From Glossina fuscipes (taxonomy: Eukaryota > Arthropoda > Insecta > Diptera > Glossinidae), in contig NW_023998414.1 in assembly GCF_014805625.2 (NCBI RefSeq), forward strand, positions 23,553,015-23,617,014: DNA of 64,000 nt, written 5' to 3'. Positions 12,853-25,795 of this stretch are shown piece after piece; positions within the stretch are counted from its first letter, which is position 1; the number at the start of each line of letters is the position of its first letter. The position numbers and the translations under genes are program-made. The notes under the pieces are model-generated. The model had not been told where the DNA came from and did no database searches. It saw nothing but the letters and a program-made list of their open reading frames with translations.

Positions 12853-13527
12853 GTGTTCATATTTAAAAGTTAAAACCAGCTTGAAATGAATATTTAGCAT
12901 TGGAATACATTAAGCAAAAAAAAAAAGAAAAAAAAAAAACACCGAGACGATGTGTAAATTGCAGAGAAATATAAAGCGTACTTTCTTACGCGGCCTTCGC
13001 CGTTTCTTCTCCACCCACTAAATCAACACCAAAATGAAGCAAAATAAACGAGATTTCACAACATTTGCAAAACATTGCTAATTGCTTCAAGTTGTTAAGG
13101 CAAAGCAAGATTCGAGACAACATCTTGTTTGAAAAACTTGAACATGTATTTTCATAAAATGTCCTTTAAATACCGCAAAATGGCATATTCTTGATGCCAA
13201 ACATATAAAAGCAATCCAAAAAAAGCATACGAAACGATTTCTGTGTATACGTTACTACTACAAAGTAATATTACCAACGTCCTTTGAGATAAATATATAT
13301 ATATATATATGTATATGTACTTATGTGACAACATTTATGCCAAAAAGAAAAATTCAAACAATTCTTTTGATTGTCATTAAGTTTTACTGACATAAACAGA
13401 AAAATAGAAGAATGTCGAGTAATTATTACTAAATTTATGATTGTAGTGATATACTTGAAAAGTAAAAGAAAAGTCTCAAGGGTTTTTATTAAACAATGCA
13501 GACATTGCATAAAAATCTATATATAAA
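12852..13527. other. Intergenic spacer
   Basis: A-rich runs at about 12916-12940 and a (TA)n at 13291-13310. No gene seen. Confidence 0.5.
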
Positions 13528-14292
13528 ACAAGTAAGAAGAATAACTCGTTCATTTCAAGGCGACACTTTGGTAACCAAAGTTTCCCAAGCACATGTATAA
13601 AAAAATGAAAAAACTTTCACTAATTATCAAGGTTTTAAAATAGAACGTGCTTGCAGGTACAGGCCTACATTCTGCTTGCAGGTACAAAATATATTAAATA
13701 AGTAAGAAAGTATCTGTAACACCCAGAAGACGTTAAAGCATATCCACCTTTTAGAATAGCAATCTTCTCAGAATTGTTTTTTGCCTATCTAATCATATTG
13801 TATGCATGTTAATGTTTATGTTCAACACATATTTTAATCCAACGCCAATGCGATTGAAAATGTGTTGCATCGAGCGATTTTTACGATCACTCACCCTATA
13901 ATGGATTATATCAAAAAGTGGGCGTATATAGAAAAACTTGCAAATTTCTTATCTCCCTCTCATATGAAGGCAAGTAAGCATTTAAGTCAAATGTGAACCG
14001 CGCGTTTTTTTTTCCTTTTGACCAGCAAGCATTTAAGCAAGCATTTATGTGGTAACAGATATCCTTTTTTTCTAATAACTTAGGACGCAAATATGTGAAG
14101 AAGAAATTAAATTTGCTAAATTTGGATTACGTCAGATGCGCTCTTATATAGAGGTTCCCACGAAAAGTGAATCTTTACCTAAAAATAATATATAATATTT
14201 GTTGCATTATCACGAAATTGAATGAAGAGTTGCATTCCATGAGGTAGAGTATTTAAAAACCGGCCTTGCCTAACTAAAATGTTTTTACTTGA
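13528..14292. mobile_element. DINE-1/mini-me-like element, family 2 variant
   Basis: It begins ACAAGTAAGAAGAATAAC, with a palindrome CTTTGGTAACCAAAG about 20-35 bases further in. It ends ...GAGTATTTAAAAACCGGCC / TTGCCTAACTAAAATG / TTTTTACTTG, the same end pattern as the copies ending at 3644 and 10388. No coding capacity. A second AAGTAAGAAAG motif at about 13703 suggests a nested copy. Confidence 0.5.
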
Positions 14293-14299
14293 TTGCATA

Positions 14300-15010
14300 A
14301 CGCTTCGATAGCCATATTCACTTTATCAAAAAGTTTAAAACGCCCACAAGAAAGCCTCAGAAACCCCACAAAATATACAAATATTCTTGGTCAGCATCAA
14401 ATTGTGAATAGATCTAAGCATCGCCGTCTGCCCATGAAATTTGACAGAGACATTGAAAGCTCCTGCATGCAAATTGATACTGAAAATGGACCAAACCGGT
14501 GCACCTGTGGGTGCAAAATGTAACGTAAAGTGAGAAAACGCGAAATGATTAAAAAATTTGTTTCTTGCTCATTAGTAATAAACTACCGCAGGTATATTCT
14601 ATGGGCGATTTTGTATTAATCAAAATGGGAAAAGTTGACCATGCCTACCCAATATTATTGTATACCAAAGTTTAGTTTTTTTAATACTTTTCTAACGCGC
14701 CGAGGCAACTTTTAGTTTCAAAATTCGAATGCACCTAAGCATGCCCGTCTGTGCAGCTGTACAGCATTCTCCCGTTCAAGAAAGTGCAGATATCACCTAC
14801 AAATTTGCAAAAATAGTGCACGTGATCTAAATCGACCAAAAGTTTATATATTTACTTTCCGTATATCCTGCTTATTACGCATAACGCACAAAATGTATGC
14901 AAAGTATGAAAATTTATTTCTTTTCCTTTTTTTTTTTTTTTGGTTTCTTTTTTGAGGATAACGGTAATGAAAGATTTCGTCACGATTAAATATAATTTCC
15001 GTACTTATGA
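14300..15010 (-). mobile_element. DINE-1/mini-me-like element, family 1
   Basis: Shares family 1 phrases: 'GCTCCTGCATGCAAATTG', 'ATGTAACGTAAAGTGAG', 'TTCTTGCTCATTAGTAATAA', 'TTCTATGGGCGATTTTGTA', 'AAGCATGCCCGTCTGTGCAG'. It ends GGATAACGGTAATGAAAGAT...ACTTAT. It lies directly after the family 2 element ending at 14292. The GTCTG tract points rightward, so the element is inverted relative to the copy starting at 37356. Confidence 0.55.
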
Positions 15011-15884
15011 TGATTGATTTCTGTTTTGGAATTTTTACATATGATCAATCACTTAGAGACATAACAGCCTAACGGGTTCGTGTGCACTAAAGCGGCAACC
15101 ACTCACAAAATTATATGGACGTTACTTAAGACTTAAATCGTCCCTAAAAAAAAAAAAAAATAGGAATTTATTGAATAAAAAAATCGAGGCGATCACAATA
15201 TTGCAGGTCCAGATACAAGAGTTGACGGAAAATAAAAGAAAAACTTTCGTGTTCATCAGATCTCGATTGTACGGGGAGGTTCTACTAATAATTTTCGATT
15301 TTACGTGTTTATGTGATTTGATGTACGAAAATATGTTATAACCTTTTATAAATTCCGATTTTTTTGTATTTTTTCTGTTGGTGTGTAAAACAAATTTTCT
15401 TTACATTTGGTTTTGTTTTTCTTTTACTGCCGTGTTTTGCTCGAAATGCAACTGTCGAAAAACCAATACTAACGCAAAATGCGAACTATTTTGTTCTCGG
15501 CTTATTTGACAGACGTGAATTGTTATGCATATATAATCCAAAAAAAAAAAAAAAAAAAAAACTGAATATGAAACATAATGGGTGACGATATCGTACATAA
15601 AGCAATGAAGGCAACGATTACGCAATCATTGCGCGTGACGCAGGAAATTTTGAAATAAAATTGATTGTGTTTATATAAATATAGACAAACATATAATGTG
15701 CGTTGCACTTTGCGTTGACGCAAGATGCCGTCAGACAAAACAACGTTGCATTTATAAAAACAAACGGATATCATATGGTTTCAAGCGTTTAAATGGTTTC
15801 ACAACTGCTGTGAACCACAAACAGAAAGAACAAGAACTATGTTACCAAAAGAATATTTTTGCTTTCGAAATAAACTCCTAAGAC
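15011..15884. other. Intergenic spacer
   Basis: A/T-rich with a 20-base A-run at 15541-15560. No gene recognised. Confidence 0.5.
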
Positions 15885-16760
15885 GCTGTACGTGTCTTTT
15901 CCCCTCCACATCGGTTCCCATCCTTAGAGGCATATCTAATAAACTGTCTATTTCTGGCAGGCGTTCACTTCTGATAGCTGAAGAATTTCTGAAAGTCAAC
16001 AAGTTAAAGCTTTTAGCGTATTTTCGACAAGGCCAACTCTATTACAATCTGGAACTTTGTGCAAAGTGTACGTAAAGTAGACCTTAATCCTTTTGTGTCA
16101 ATAGTCCGCGCAATTGGTTCTTGAGGATGCATGTTTTAAGAAGACCTCGGTTATACCAATGCATCAATTTCACAATTTATGCTACTGATGGCTCGCTTGA
16201 TCAAGCAGTAACCAGCTTCGCGACGGTTAAGTAGTACTCCTCGCAACTACATGGAAAATTCAAAATTCTGCAAGAGCTTTCTTCAACGTTTACTGAGTTT
16301 CTAACCATCAGACAGAGCGTTCATCTTGCCATATCAAGTGGTATGAAAAGATTCGTGGATTTTTCTGATAACAGATCGCCCCATGACCCTAATGAAAAGA
16401 ACATATCCTCACATTATGTATGTATTTGAAATCCATAATACGTTAAATATTTCTGATATAGATGCATGTTATCTAGCCCGAATTCTGCTGTGGCTTTCAC
16501 TTAAATGAAAATGCTGAGAAATTCTCTCATTCCCGCAAACACACCTTGCATCTAATTCGGAATAATGTTATGCAAGACTGGATAGACAAGTATCGGGATA
16601 TTACAAAATCTAATGAGAACCGTCGATTCTTTAACATTCATCCTTTCATGACCTTTAAGGCTTTTGCTGATGCCAACTTTACAACATGAGGGATTAAGAT
16701 GCTTAACAGACTCATCTGCACTCACACATATGAGAAAGTTAATTTAAATGAAGGGCTGAA
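15885..16760 (+). mobile_element. Non-LTR retrotransposon fragment, RNase H and C-terminal region
   Basis: Translation from about 15890 gives CTCLFPSTSVPILRGISNKL, typical of the post-RT linker that precedes RNase H in I/LOA-type elements. At about 16180 the frame reads IYATDGSLDQAVTSFATVK (RNase H opening block), then MKRFVDFSDNRSPHDPNEKN (the FSDSxS aspartate block), then a degenerate segment where the PGHxGxxGNE motif should be. After 16570 the frame QDWIDKYRDITKSNENRRFF NIHPFMTF resembles the C-terminal tail. Stops at several places show it is dead. The RT domain is missing on the left. Confidence 0.65.
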
Positions 16761-18569
16761 AATGAAATATATGTTTGAAAGTAATGTCGAAATGTAAATA
16801 TTGGAGGGGAAGCAAAACAAAATGATGCTCAATTCGGCAAGTGTGCACACTTGTACGTGGATGTGTGCAATATGAACTCCCGCAAACATATAGTGAATTT
16901 GTACAGCTTTTATATTGTAAATGAATACTTTACCCTTATATTTCCTCTTATAAATTAATTTTTTTGCTCTTATGTTTTCCTTTATAAATGAAAAAGGAAT
17001 TTATTTATATAAACATGATATTATAAAAATTATTGTAATCTTTAATATTAATTTTTGCAAAATATCATGCAGTTGAAGACAATTTTTCTAGCGATAATCC
17101 CCTTTCTTTCCATGGTGCTAAGTTCGGTCTCCAGAAGCCACTTTTCAATTCAGCATTCACTTTAGAATCTCCTTTTGTATTTACGGGTAACATTCCTATT
17201 ATGATAACCCAGACAATTAAATCGTCCCTATCCATACTCTTTCTTTGAAATGTTTTCGTATAAACTTAGAAGAACAGTGAGTATGTGATATGGAAGATTA
17301 TTAATGAAAATTACAATCATTATGTCATTGATTAAAATTGTTTTCTTTTCCCTTTATCTATCTGTTGCTTTAAAAAATCACTTTTTATAAAAATTATTCA
17401 CTTTATTCACTTTATACCTACCTGTTCAATAAAGTTTATCATATTACACTAACGGTAGCCATATGTTTTTATTTTAGTTAGGGATGCAAACTGCTTACGC
17501 TTAACTGATTTGCCGTCTCTTTAGAAATGCAAGACGAATTCATTTATATCTATGACCAGGGAGACTACTGTTTCGAAAATATGCCCAAGAGTAAATGATT
17601 TCTCCAAACAATGCCGCAAAAATCTTTCAAACTTTTGTAAATAATAAAAAGGAAAACGTAACGGAGTCATTTCAAAATCGCTTTGTCCATCATCTGTATG
17701 AAGGAAGAATGCATAACGTTTTTTAGTCGGTAAGACGATGAATTTCGGCACTTATGCCCAGGATGTAATAATTTATTGTTTTTTAGATAAGTCACTCTTC
17801 AAGGAAATTTATTAATGCACCCACAACTAAATCTTAGAAAAAAGCTTAAAGAATTAATCATTAAGAAGAAGTTACTCCAACTGTTCTTGGAAACAGTAAG
17901 CCATCAAATAAAGCATTAACGAATTCCTATATCTTTGATTGACTGCATTTAAGTCGAAATCAAAAATATTTTACTGCTATTTATCCTGATAATAGTTGGA
18001 TGATGACCAGCTTTTTTTTGAATAATGAATGACTGCGATCCATAGGTAAACGCAAAAGAACAAAATCCTATTGACTATATGTTTATTATTTGTTTTATCT
18101 AGCGAACGGGCATATCAATGCCTTACGACGGAATACATTTCCCTAAGCAGACTTTTAAGAGAGAATTTTTTCATATCCGGCATGAGATTTTCTATTCGGT
18201 GATTTATTTATGTCTGTAACCATTTAATAGTTCGTTGAAGTCATGCTCACGATTCACAAGTATTACGAATGTTTGCTCGAGACAAACAGAAGCCTTAACT
18301 TGTGTAATAATTTTTCCATTACTCGTCAACCTTGTTTGGATAAGCACTTATGTCCTTGCACTTCCAATGCTTTCAAAATTCTTTTGCTCAAAGCATATTC
18401 TAATGTGTTCCACTAATGTTTTTATAATTTTTCCTGCTATTCAAGAAAACTTTTGAACTAAACTGGCATAGAAATAAATTCAAATAATGTCTCTATCGAC
18501 ATTGAATTCAGTTTTTTGCCTAACATTTTGAAAAATACCACCCGTTCAAATACATTTTTTATACCGTTC
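16761..18569. other. Intergenic DNA with weak coding-like traces
   Basis: No confident gene. On the plus strand, 17525-17600 reads EMQDEFIYIYDQGDYCFENM, and the frame at 18235-18456 is rich in hydrophobic residues. I could not tie either to a family, so they are not annotated as genes. Confidence 0.4.
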
Positions 18570-18870
18570 ATACCGCTATCATAAAAGAGACAAAATAAGT
18601 AAAACATCTAAATTTTCGTCCTCCATAATATGAAGTGGATGGGACAGATTTTTCCTATTTTCGAAATAAAAGTTTTTGTCGTATGGGCGCGTGCGCGTTA
18701 TTGGCGTGTCCTTTGAAATGTTTAAGTCACTTCCAAATCCTTTTGCGAATTTGTAAGCGGTGTCTTGGTTTTCAGTAACGGAAGTATAATTTCAACATAG
18801 TTGGACAGACGGACACGCTTAGGTGCATTCCAAATTTGGAACTGGCCAAGAGTTTTTATACGTTAAATTT
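18570..18870. mobile_element. DINE-1/mini-me-like fragment, family 1
   Basis: Contains 'ATGAAGTGGATGGGACAG', 'TTCGAAATAAAAGTTTTTGT', a GCGCGTGCGCG segment also seen near 37600, and the GGACAGACGGACACGCTTAG tract. Ends are eroded. Confidence 0.45.
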
Positions 18871-19210
18871 CATTTATATATGATTTGGCGGCTTAAATTA
18901 AAATTTTCTCTCACAAGATTAGATTAATGGAAGAAGAATAATTGTATTAGTAAATCACCTGCCATAATATATTAACTTTAAATACAAAGGCTAAAGATAA
19001 GTTTATTGCATTTTATAATTACGAGTAAAGTGTATAAAATATATATATCAATATTATATATTTTACTTAAATATAATATTATACATAAATATATTAACAT
19101 GTATTGACAGGTGGCTCATTTTTAATAACATTTTAATTTTTCCAAGCCTCGCATATGTTACATTATATTACACATTCACAATTTGCCACAAAGCAAATGG
19201 ATGGATGGGA

Positions 19211-19253
<43 letters not shown>

Positions 19254-20042
19254 TTATATGAAATGTTATTCACTGACTGAACGCATATAATATATTCGAC
19301 AAAAGCGTTTTAATTATTTTATCTTTGTATATAATGTATGCGTTCTTCTGCACACGTGCACATATGGTGTAATTAAATATTTGTCTTTATATTATATTAA
19401 AACAAGTGCGAAAATTATAAACACGTTGACACGAATTCTGGTTGCCTAACGAAAAGATTTAAACTACTCTTCTTTCACTAAATAATCTACGCATGCAAAT
19501 ACGTATTAGACTAACTTATGGTTAATTAAGCAAAAAAAAAAAAGACGAATTTCAATTAGATGCATGTTCATCAATCTGCCACATATTAGAATCCAACTGA
19601 ATGTAAACTAATTGAGCATAGACTTTCAATCATTAAATATCTCATCTATATCTTCTATCTTATATATATTATAAATAAATTAATATAATATATATATATA
19701 TATTTATAAAAATAATAAAAGGATAAAATCAACGCACTCTCATATCCTAATGATGGAAGGCAACATTGAAAACATTTCTCGATATTTTAAAGGTATTTAT
19801 ATTAAAATTGATTGAAGACTTTACGATTCGTACACAAGTGAGCGAGCACACATACATATTTCACTCATAGCTAGATGGCCTTATTCTACTCCCAACGTTA
19901 AATAATTTTGTACATTTAAAAACGCACTACATGAGTAATTTAAGTTGTTCCGCTTTACTGCACTTATTTGAATGAAAATTGATAAATTTCTCTAATGATG
20001 TGTATCGCAATCAGAAGCAATTTAACAAATAAAAAAAAAAAA
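18871..20042. other. A/T-rich intergenic DNA with TA runs
   Basis: (TA)n at about 19213-19250 and 19683-19702. No gene seen. Confidence 0.5.
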
Positions 20043-20122
20043 ACAAGTAAGAATATTATAGTCAGGCGACCACGATCATTATATACGTTATACTACAATC
20101 ACAAAACTAGCGAGTAACTATA
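20043..20122 (+). mobile_element. DINE-1/mini-me-like left end, cut by an assembly gap
   Basis: Starts ACAAGTAAGAATATTATAGT followed by a degenerate hairpin (GTCAGGCGACCACGATC). The rest is lost at the 10-N gap. Confidence 0.45.
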
Positions 20123-20132
20123 NNNNNNNNNN
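20123..20132. other. Assembly gap (10 N)
   Basis: Ten undefined bases. Confidence 1.
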
Positions 20133-20229
20133 TCGTTATGACAATAAGCCGTAGAGGACTGAATCGAAGCACCATAAAACATGAAGAAATGAAATATGGA
20201 TAAAATATTCAATCTCTTGCGATTTCTAC

Positions 20230-21320
20230 TTACACTTAAAGAGGTTTGATAGTAGTAGTTTGATAGCAATTTATCAATAAAATAATTAATGCGTCAGTTA
20301 AAGTTGAACTTGATATGGAATTTTGCACCTAAATACTTGACTTCACTTTTGGAAGGAATGCCATTACCATCCTCAAGGTATGTTGAGAAGTGAAAAAAGA
20401 TTTACGTTTAGGAGCAAGGAAGATCGCTTAAGTTTTTCTGTCCATTAAGTACAATCTTCGGCTACTTCTTGGAAAACGCATCCGCTTAAATAAGCGCTGC
20501 TTACAGATTGGCAATGATGTCGGCAGCAAAATTTGTCAAAAGTAAAAATCACAGTGACGAAATCATACATTCACTTGGTACAACGAAATATCTGCAACAC
20601 AATGCACCGAAAGATCGCATGTGTGTGTTAAACCGTCTTTCAAAAGACGTTGTGTACTTTTTAACAATTTCAGGAGGTAAATTGCGACAAACGGGTCAAA
20701 CTGAATCGAAAGTAGCCTTGATGTCGAGCAAAATATGACCAACTATGACCTATGACTTTATAGATACTTAATAGATAAACAAAGAGGAACCATTCCAGTA
20801 GAACTACCAGAATTAATCTTTGATTTAACAAAATGACGAACTTTTAAAAGTTTTTGTATAGTGTTATGTGCCTTTCTGAATCCAAACTGTTGCAAAGGGA
20901 GGATATTGATATTGAGCCGATAGCCTGTGTTGCTAGTGCTCAATGTCTCTTTTTTTAGTCTAAGAATTCAACTCATTAGTCTAAAATTAAAATAATAATA
21001 ATAATAATATTGTCATCGATAAAAGTAATAAGCTTCACTCAGTAGTTTACTAATTGACAAAAGCAAACTTAGCAGTCTGTGTAATGAGGGACAATTTCTT
21101 GATTCAAGAATTGGAATAACTTTAGAAAAGTTCCATAATCGGGGGAAGACGTGTAAGCTGAGACAAACGTTTATAATAATTGCTAAAAAGACGTTTTTCA
21201 AAGATTTTATAATGCCAGGCATTGTATTCGCTCTCAGTAAGATAGATGGATTGTGACGTAATAACAATACGATTAAATTCGTCAATAACACTTGCCGCTG
21301 CATTAACGGTAGCGACATTA
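20230..21320 (-). mobile_element. Non-LTR retrotransposon fragment, reverse transcriptase
   Basis: Reading the minus strand downward, 21318-21013 encodes FPRLWNFSKVIPILESRNCP followed by SLHRLLSLLLSISKLLSE, the RT block usually seen as 'WKxSKVIPIxKSGNxxxxxNYRPISLLPxxSKxLE'. The segment below 20943 encodes LPLQQFGFRKAHNTIQKLLK, the 'QFGFRxxHSTxxxL' block. LLDIKATFDSV follows near 20730, the catalytic DxxxAFDxV block, with the aspartate retained. Near 20340-20450 a VKYLG segment precedes the thumb region. The YADD block is not readable. Frameshifts and stops are frequent. The fragment at 39060 appears to belong to a similar lineage. Confidence 0.75.
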
Positions 21321-21858
21321 CTAAGGGACTACGTGCGATGATGACTGATGTTAGGTTTTATTATTACAGCCACAGAATATACGTCGAAGCTAACTATAAA
21401 TTTTCTTCTAATTCCCTGGTGCAAAGTGCCGTCGTGCCTGTACAAGCAAAGTAAGCATAGGCTATAGGAAAGTCTTCACGGTTGAAATGTGTTTAAATTA
21501 TTGTGAGTATAATTTGAATACGATCATGAAATTAAATTCTTAGACGGCTCTTCGCCCTCAACTGCGAGGGCCAATAAAAGACTGACATGACTACATGGCT
21601 AAGAATGTCTCACACGCAGATCAAGATCGTATTAACTCTCGAAAAGTGTTTGGGGTATAAATGTTGATTATCGCACATGCGAAAATTTTTAACTTTATCG
21701 AACTTATGGAAATATTGCGATAATCCATAAAATTTCCCAACTCAAAGAACCCGTCTGATCGAAAGCTTCGATAAAGAGAAAAAATATAATCGTATATAAA
21801 TATAGGTAATAATGCGGGTACATTGGATCAGACATAGTTCTCAGGAAAGCAATTAAAT
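21321..21858. other. Intergenic spacer
   Basis: No gene or repeat end recognised. Confidence 0.45.
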
Positions 21859-22609
21859 GTTTGCATGTATTTTGATCACTGGCATCGATTGCTGAAAATA
21901 AAAAAGTAATGCAAACTATAAATGCACACAACGATTAAATTCGATGATTTTGATCTTTCTCTACACAAAATAACAGGTTTTCGTTTAGTACTAAACAAGT
22001 TACCCAAACACTCAGAGTTGCATTTCCGACATTCATTACTTTCATTCACTTTCGTTGCTTGTCAGGCAAAAGAAGAAGAGTTTTCTGCGACGTATTGTGA
22101 CTGCCGTTGAAAAGTGGATCTACTACGATAATCCCAAATTCAAAAAGTCATGGGTTAGTCCAGAAATCCATCCGCATCGACACCGAAGCCATATATTCAT
22201 GGCCATAAAGTTTTTCTGCGCCTACGGTGGGATCGACAAGGTGTAATATATTACGAGGTGCTAAAACCGAATGAAAGTGTTACTGCAGACGCCTACCAAC
22301 GTCAATTTTACGCCAAATTGAACGATATATTGTTGGAAGAAAGACCAATAATAGCGGTTAACAGACGTAAAGTCATCCCCATGGATGCGAACGCTCGACC
22401 ACATGTCGCAAGAGCCATCAAGTACACACTGTTGCAGCGCGAATGGAAAATTCTGGCGCGCTCAGCTTACTCCCCTGACGTGGCGCCTTCTGATTACCGT
22501 TTGTTCAGATCAATGCGGCATTGTTTGGCCGACACGTGCTTCCGAAATGCTGAGAAGGTGCGAAAATGTTCTCAATGAAGTCAAATATGTTCAGAATACA
22601 TGCAAGCAT
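21859..22609 (+). mobile_element. Decayed mariner transposon, copy 3
   Basis: Left end TGTTTGCATGTATTTTGATC and right end (reverse complement TGCTTGCATGTATTCTGA) form the terminal inverted repeats. It is 751 bp, so internally deleted. The frame at 22055-22246 gives FLRRIVTAVEKWIYYDNPKF KKSW: the usual TGDEKW is TAVEKW, so the first catalytic aspartate is lost. A frameshift follows. The frame at 22258-22578 then gives MLKPNESVTADAYQRQF and VIPMDANARPHVARAIKY (second aspartate block), then LTWRLL/SPDVAPSDYRLFRSMRHC (third aspartate retained). It is the best-preserved C-terminal half of this family in the window. An N-terminal DNA-binding region is missing. Confidence 0.88.
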
Positions 22610-23360
22610 CAATATATTCTACAAAATGAAAGGCGTGCGATCACATACGGCCATCTCGACTGAAGAACTAAAATCGAAATAAAACGCATTTTAACGCTAC
22701 GCACATAGCGTAAATTGAATTAAAAATTTCAAATTAATAAAATAAACGATCGCTTTAGCCCAGCAGCAGAGATCAGTTTGCAAATTCTGAGTGAAACCCC
22801 AATCGCATCATCAACAATCAAACTGCAGAAACAGAATTGTACTCGGTAGATACATTCGGTGTACGTTTTTAATATAACATAACCGCACATTATACAAAAA
22901 GTAGCAAAAGAATAGTCTTATTGAATAAACGTTTATACGTAAAGAGACCAAATCATCAAGTCATCGATAACGAGTCCCTAGCTTATCATATCATATAGAT
23001 GACGAAAAGCGAGCGAAAGGACAGACAAAAAAATTGAAATTAAAACCATTTCCTTTCAAATATATTTCTCTTGCAATTTTTATTATTAATTATATCACTT
23101 TGTTCTTGTTCATCAGTATCGACGACACAAAATATGCACATAAACGTATATATGTAGATGTTCTTTTTTTTTGTATATTTTTTTTTTTCACATGATTTGT
23201 GTTTTAATGCGGTTTACATATAATTCCACTAAATTTTCAGAAACGATTATGATAAACTTTTTGCAGATGAATGTAAAAAATGATAGAATATGAATTTGTC
23301 GCTTAATAAATTTTTAAAAATATATATTTATGTAGGTAAGTATGTATATATCGATTCCAT

Positions 23361-23386
23361 TTTTTTTTTTTTTTTTTTTTTTTTTT
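23361..23386. repeat. Poly-T tract
   Basis: A run of about 26 T. Confidence 0.95.
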
Positions 23387-23712
23387 GCAATATTTTTGCT
23401 TTTTTATTTTTTATTCATTTTTTCAATTCTCTAAAATCTATGAATGAATAGTGGGTTTGATTTTCGTGGTGGTCGTGGTGGATGATTGTTATATATGGTA
23501 ATAATGATAAAACTGCAAACGCTTATCTCTTACTAAAATATATTTGTCTTGTTTTTTCTTTCTTTGCTTTTGTTTCTCTTGGTTTTCATATATTTTTGTT
23601 TCTTATTTATCTTAGTTACCTATAACTAACATTATTTAATTTATAAATTTAATGATAGCGTAGAGAAAATATAGTTTTTTTTTTTTTTGTAATTTTTGTT
23701 GTAGAGCATATG

Positions 23713-23890
23713 CTGTGTGTGTGTGTGTGTGTGTGTATGTGTGTGTATGTATGTATGTATGTATGTATGTATGTATATATATATATCTATGTGTGTGTCC
23801 GTCCGTCGGCCCATCTGCCTACCTATCTAGGCGTGTTTGTGTCCATCTATGCCTGCCTGTCTGTCTATCTATCTGTCTGCGAGGGTGTGT
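23713..23890. repeat. Compound (GT)n-(GTAT)n-(TA)n-GTCY microsatellite
   Basis: GT dinucleotides, then GTAT tetranucleotides, a TA run, and finally degenerate GTCC/GTCT/ATCT units (for example TGCCTGCCTGTCTGTCTATC). Confidence 0.9.
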
Positions 23891-24012
23891 ATGTGTATTT
23901 TTGTTCAATCTTAATAATAAAAGATATAGTTTGGTTGATTTTGCTTCTTTATAATTATTATTAATTTAAAATTTTTTTTTTCTTATACTTAAACGAAAAG
24001 TACCTTAAAAAA

Positions 24013-24017
<5 letters not shown>

Positions 24018-24057
<40 letters not shown>

Positions 24058-24060
24058 CAC
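24018..24060. repeat. (TA)n microsatellite
   Basis: TA run interrupted once by TGTA. Confidence 0.9.
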
Positions 24061-24654
24061 ATGCTATTATTGTTGTTTTCAAATATGTATTTATATGAAT
24101 ACCACGTTGTTTGAGGATAATTTTCTAAAATTTTACTACCATTTAGTTTAAGGAGTAGTTAGTGAATTAAATAAATCAAAACAAAAAAAAAAAGGAAAAA
24201 CAGAAAACTACTATGCAATGCGCTGCATTATATAAAATTTAGAAAGAGGAAACAAGTCATAAGGAATGTTGTTTTTTTTTTTTTTTTTCTTGCTCATAGG
24301 CATTAAATTTGAGCATTATTCTCGGTTTTCAGCAATTTTAATTTTTTTTTTTTTCCAAATTTAATAACAAAACGTGCAGGAAATATGAAAGAATCCCGTC
24401 GACGAAGCACCGTCCCAATAAGATCCGAGTAAACAGTAAATCAATCAAATTACTATTTTGGCATTTCTCATCTTCAAATCAATTCGATTTAGGTATTAAT
24501 TGTTTCAATGTTTAACCCATTCTGAGCGGCTCAAACTCATTTGCCAATTTAATTTGTCATTACAAAACGTTCAGCGTTCTATATCAATTTTTAAAACTCT
24601 TTGTGTTTTTCATTCTCAAAGGATGGACCGACCAATTTGAATAACTAATTCAAA

Positions 24655-24657
<3 letters not shown>

Positions 24658-24696
<39 letters not shown>
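24658..24696. repeat. (TA)n microsatellite
   Basis: Pure TA run. Confidence 0.95.
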
Positions 24697-24699
<3 letters not shown>

Positions 24700-25759
24700 A
24701 AATTTGAAGCGTATCCAATTCGTAATTCGTTGTTATGAGGAGTTAAATAAATTCCACAAATGCACTTAAAATAGAATAGAAGAGAGAAGGAACTAAAATT
24801 ATGAAAATTATGAATTGAAATGATTCACTCAGCTGAAATGGCATCAAAATCGTTATTATCGAGGCTAACAAATATTCCAAAATGGTCAAAGATTTTGAAA
24901 CTATAACGTATATATACAGTATATTGAATTAGTTGCAAATGGCAGTGTCTGCAAATAAAGAAATTGAATTAATCCCGTTATATATAAAAATAATCTCTTC
25001 CCGACAATTATAATCTACATATGTTTAGTTATCGATGATGAAAAATGATCAAAGTCACGATATATGTAATTTAATGCGTTCTCGTATATCCTGAAATGGT
25101 CTTTTACGAGTACATAACGTTTATCTGCAACGTATCCCTGATCGCTACATATGAAACAATTGTAAGAGAACCTTTTGTGAGCTTGAAATGCTTTCTGGTA
25201 CCCGATACGTTGATAATCTCTACCGATTACTTATTAGCTGAAATTCTTTGCTGAGCGAATTTAAACGATTTAGCTACTCGTCTGCTTAAGGTTTTTGCCT
25301 AACCCTTACTGCTTAAATAGTGGTCGCTTTAAAAGGTCTTTGATTGACAATCGATGCACACATAATGCAAACTTTTAATATCTATACTGCATAACTGAGA
25401 ACTAATCATTAAGAGAACGCACATAAAATGCATTCTTCATTGTCTCTTGGATACTAAAATCAAATTACAAATCATTTTGGAAGATCTTGAGTTGATTTTA
25501 ATGCAACGCTCAAAAAGATTTTATCATTCTTCGCAAAATTTTGACAGGGATGACTACAAGTGAAATCTTTTATTATTCAACTTGAGCATACATACATATA
25601 CATATGTACAATTTTTGATGGCTGCGATGAATATTTCAATGTTTAATCGACTTTAGATTGTTGGACAGTAAGGACCGTGAGAGGATGTCCAATAGCAAGA
25701 CTGATTTATTAGCCAACTAAACGACCAATGTTAATATGAAAAATGACTTTAGACAGACA

Positions 25760-25760
25760 A

Positions 25761-25795
<35 letters not shown>
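25760..25795. repeat. (GA)n microsatellite
   Basis: GA run with one GAAA interruption near its start. Confidence 0.95.
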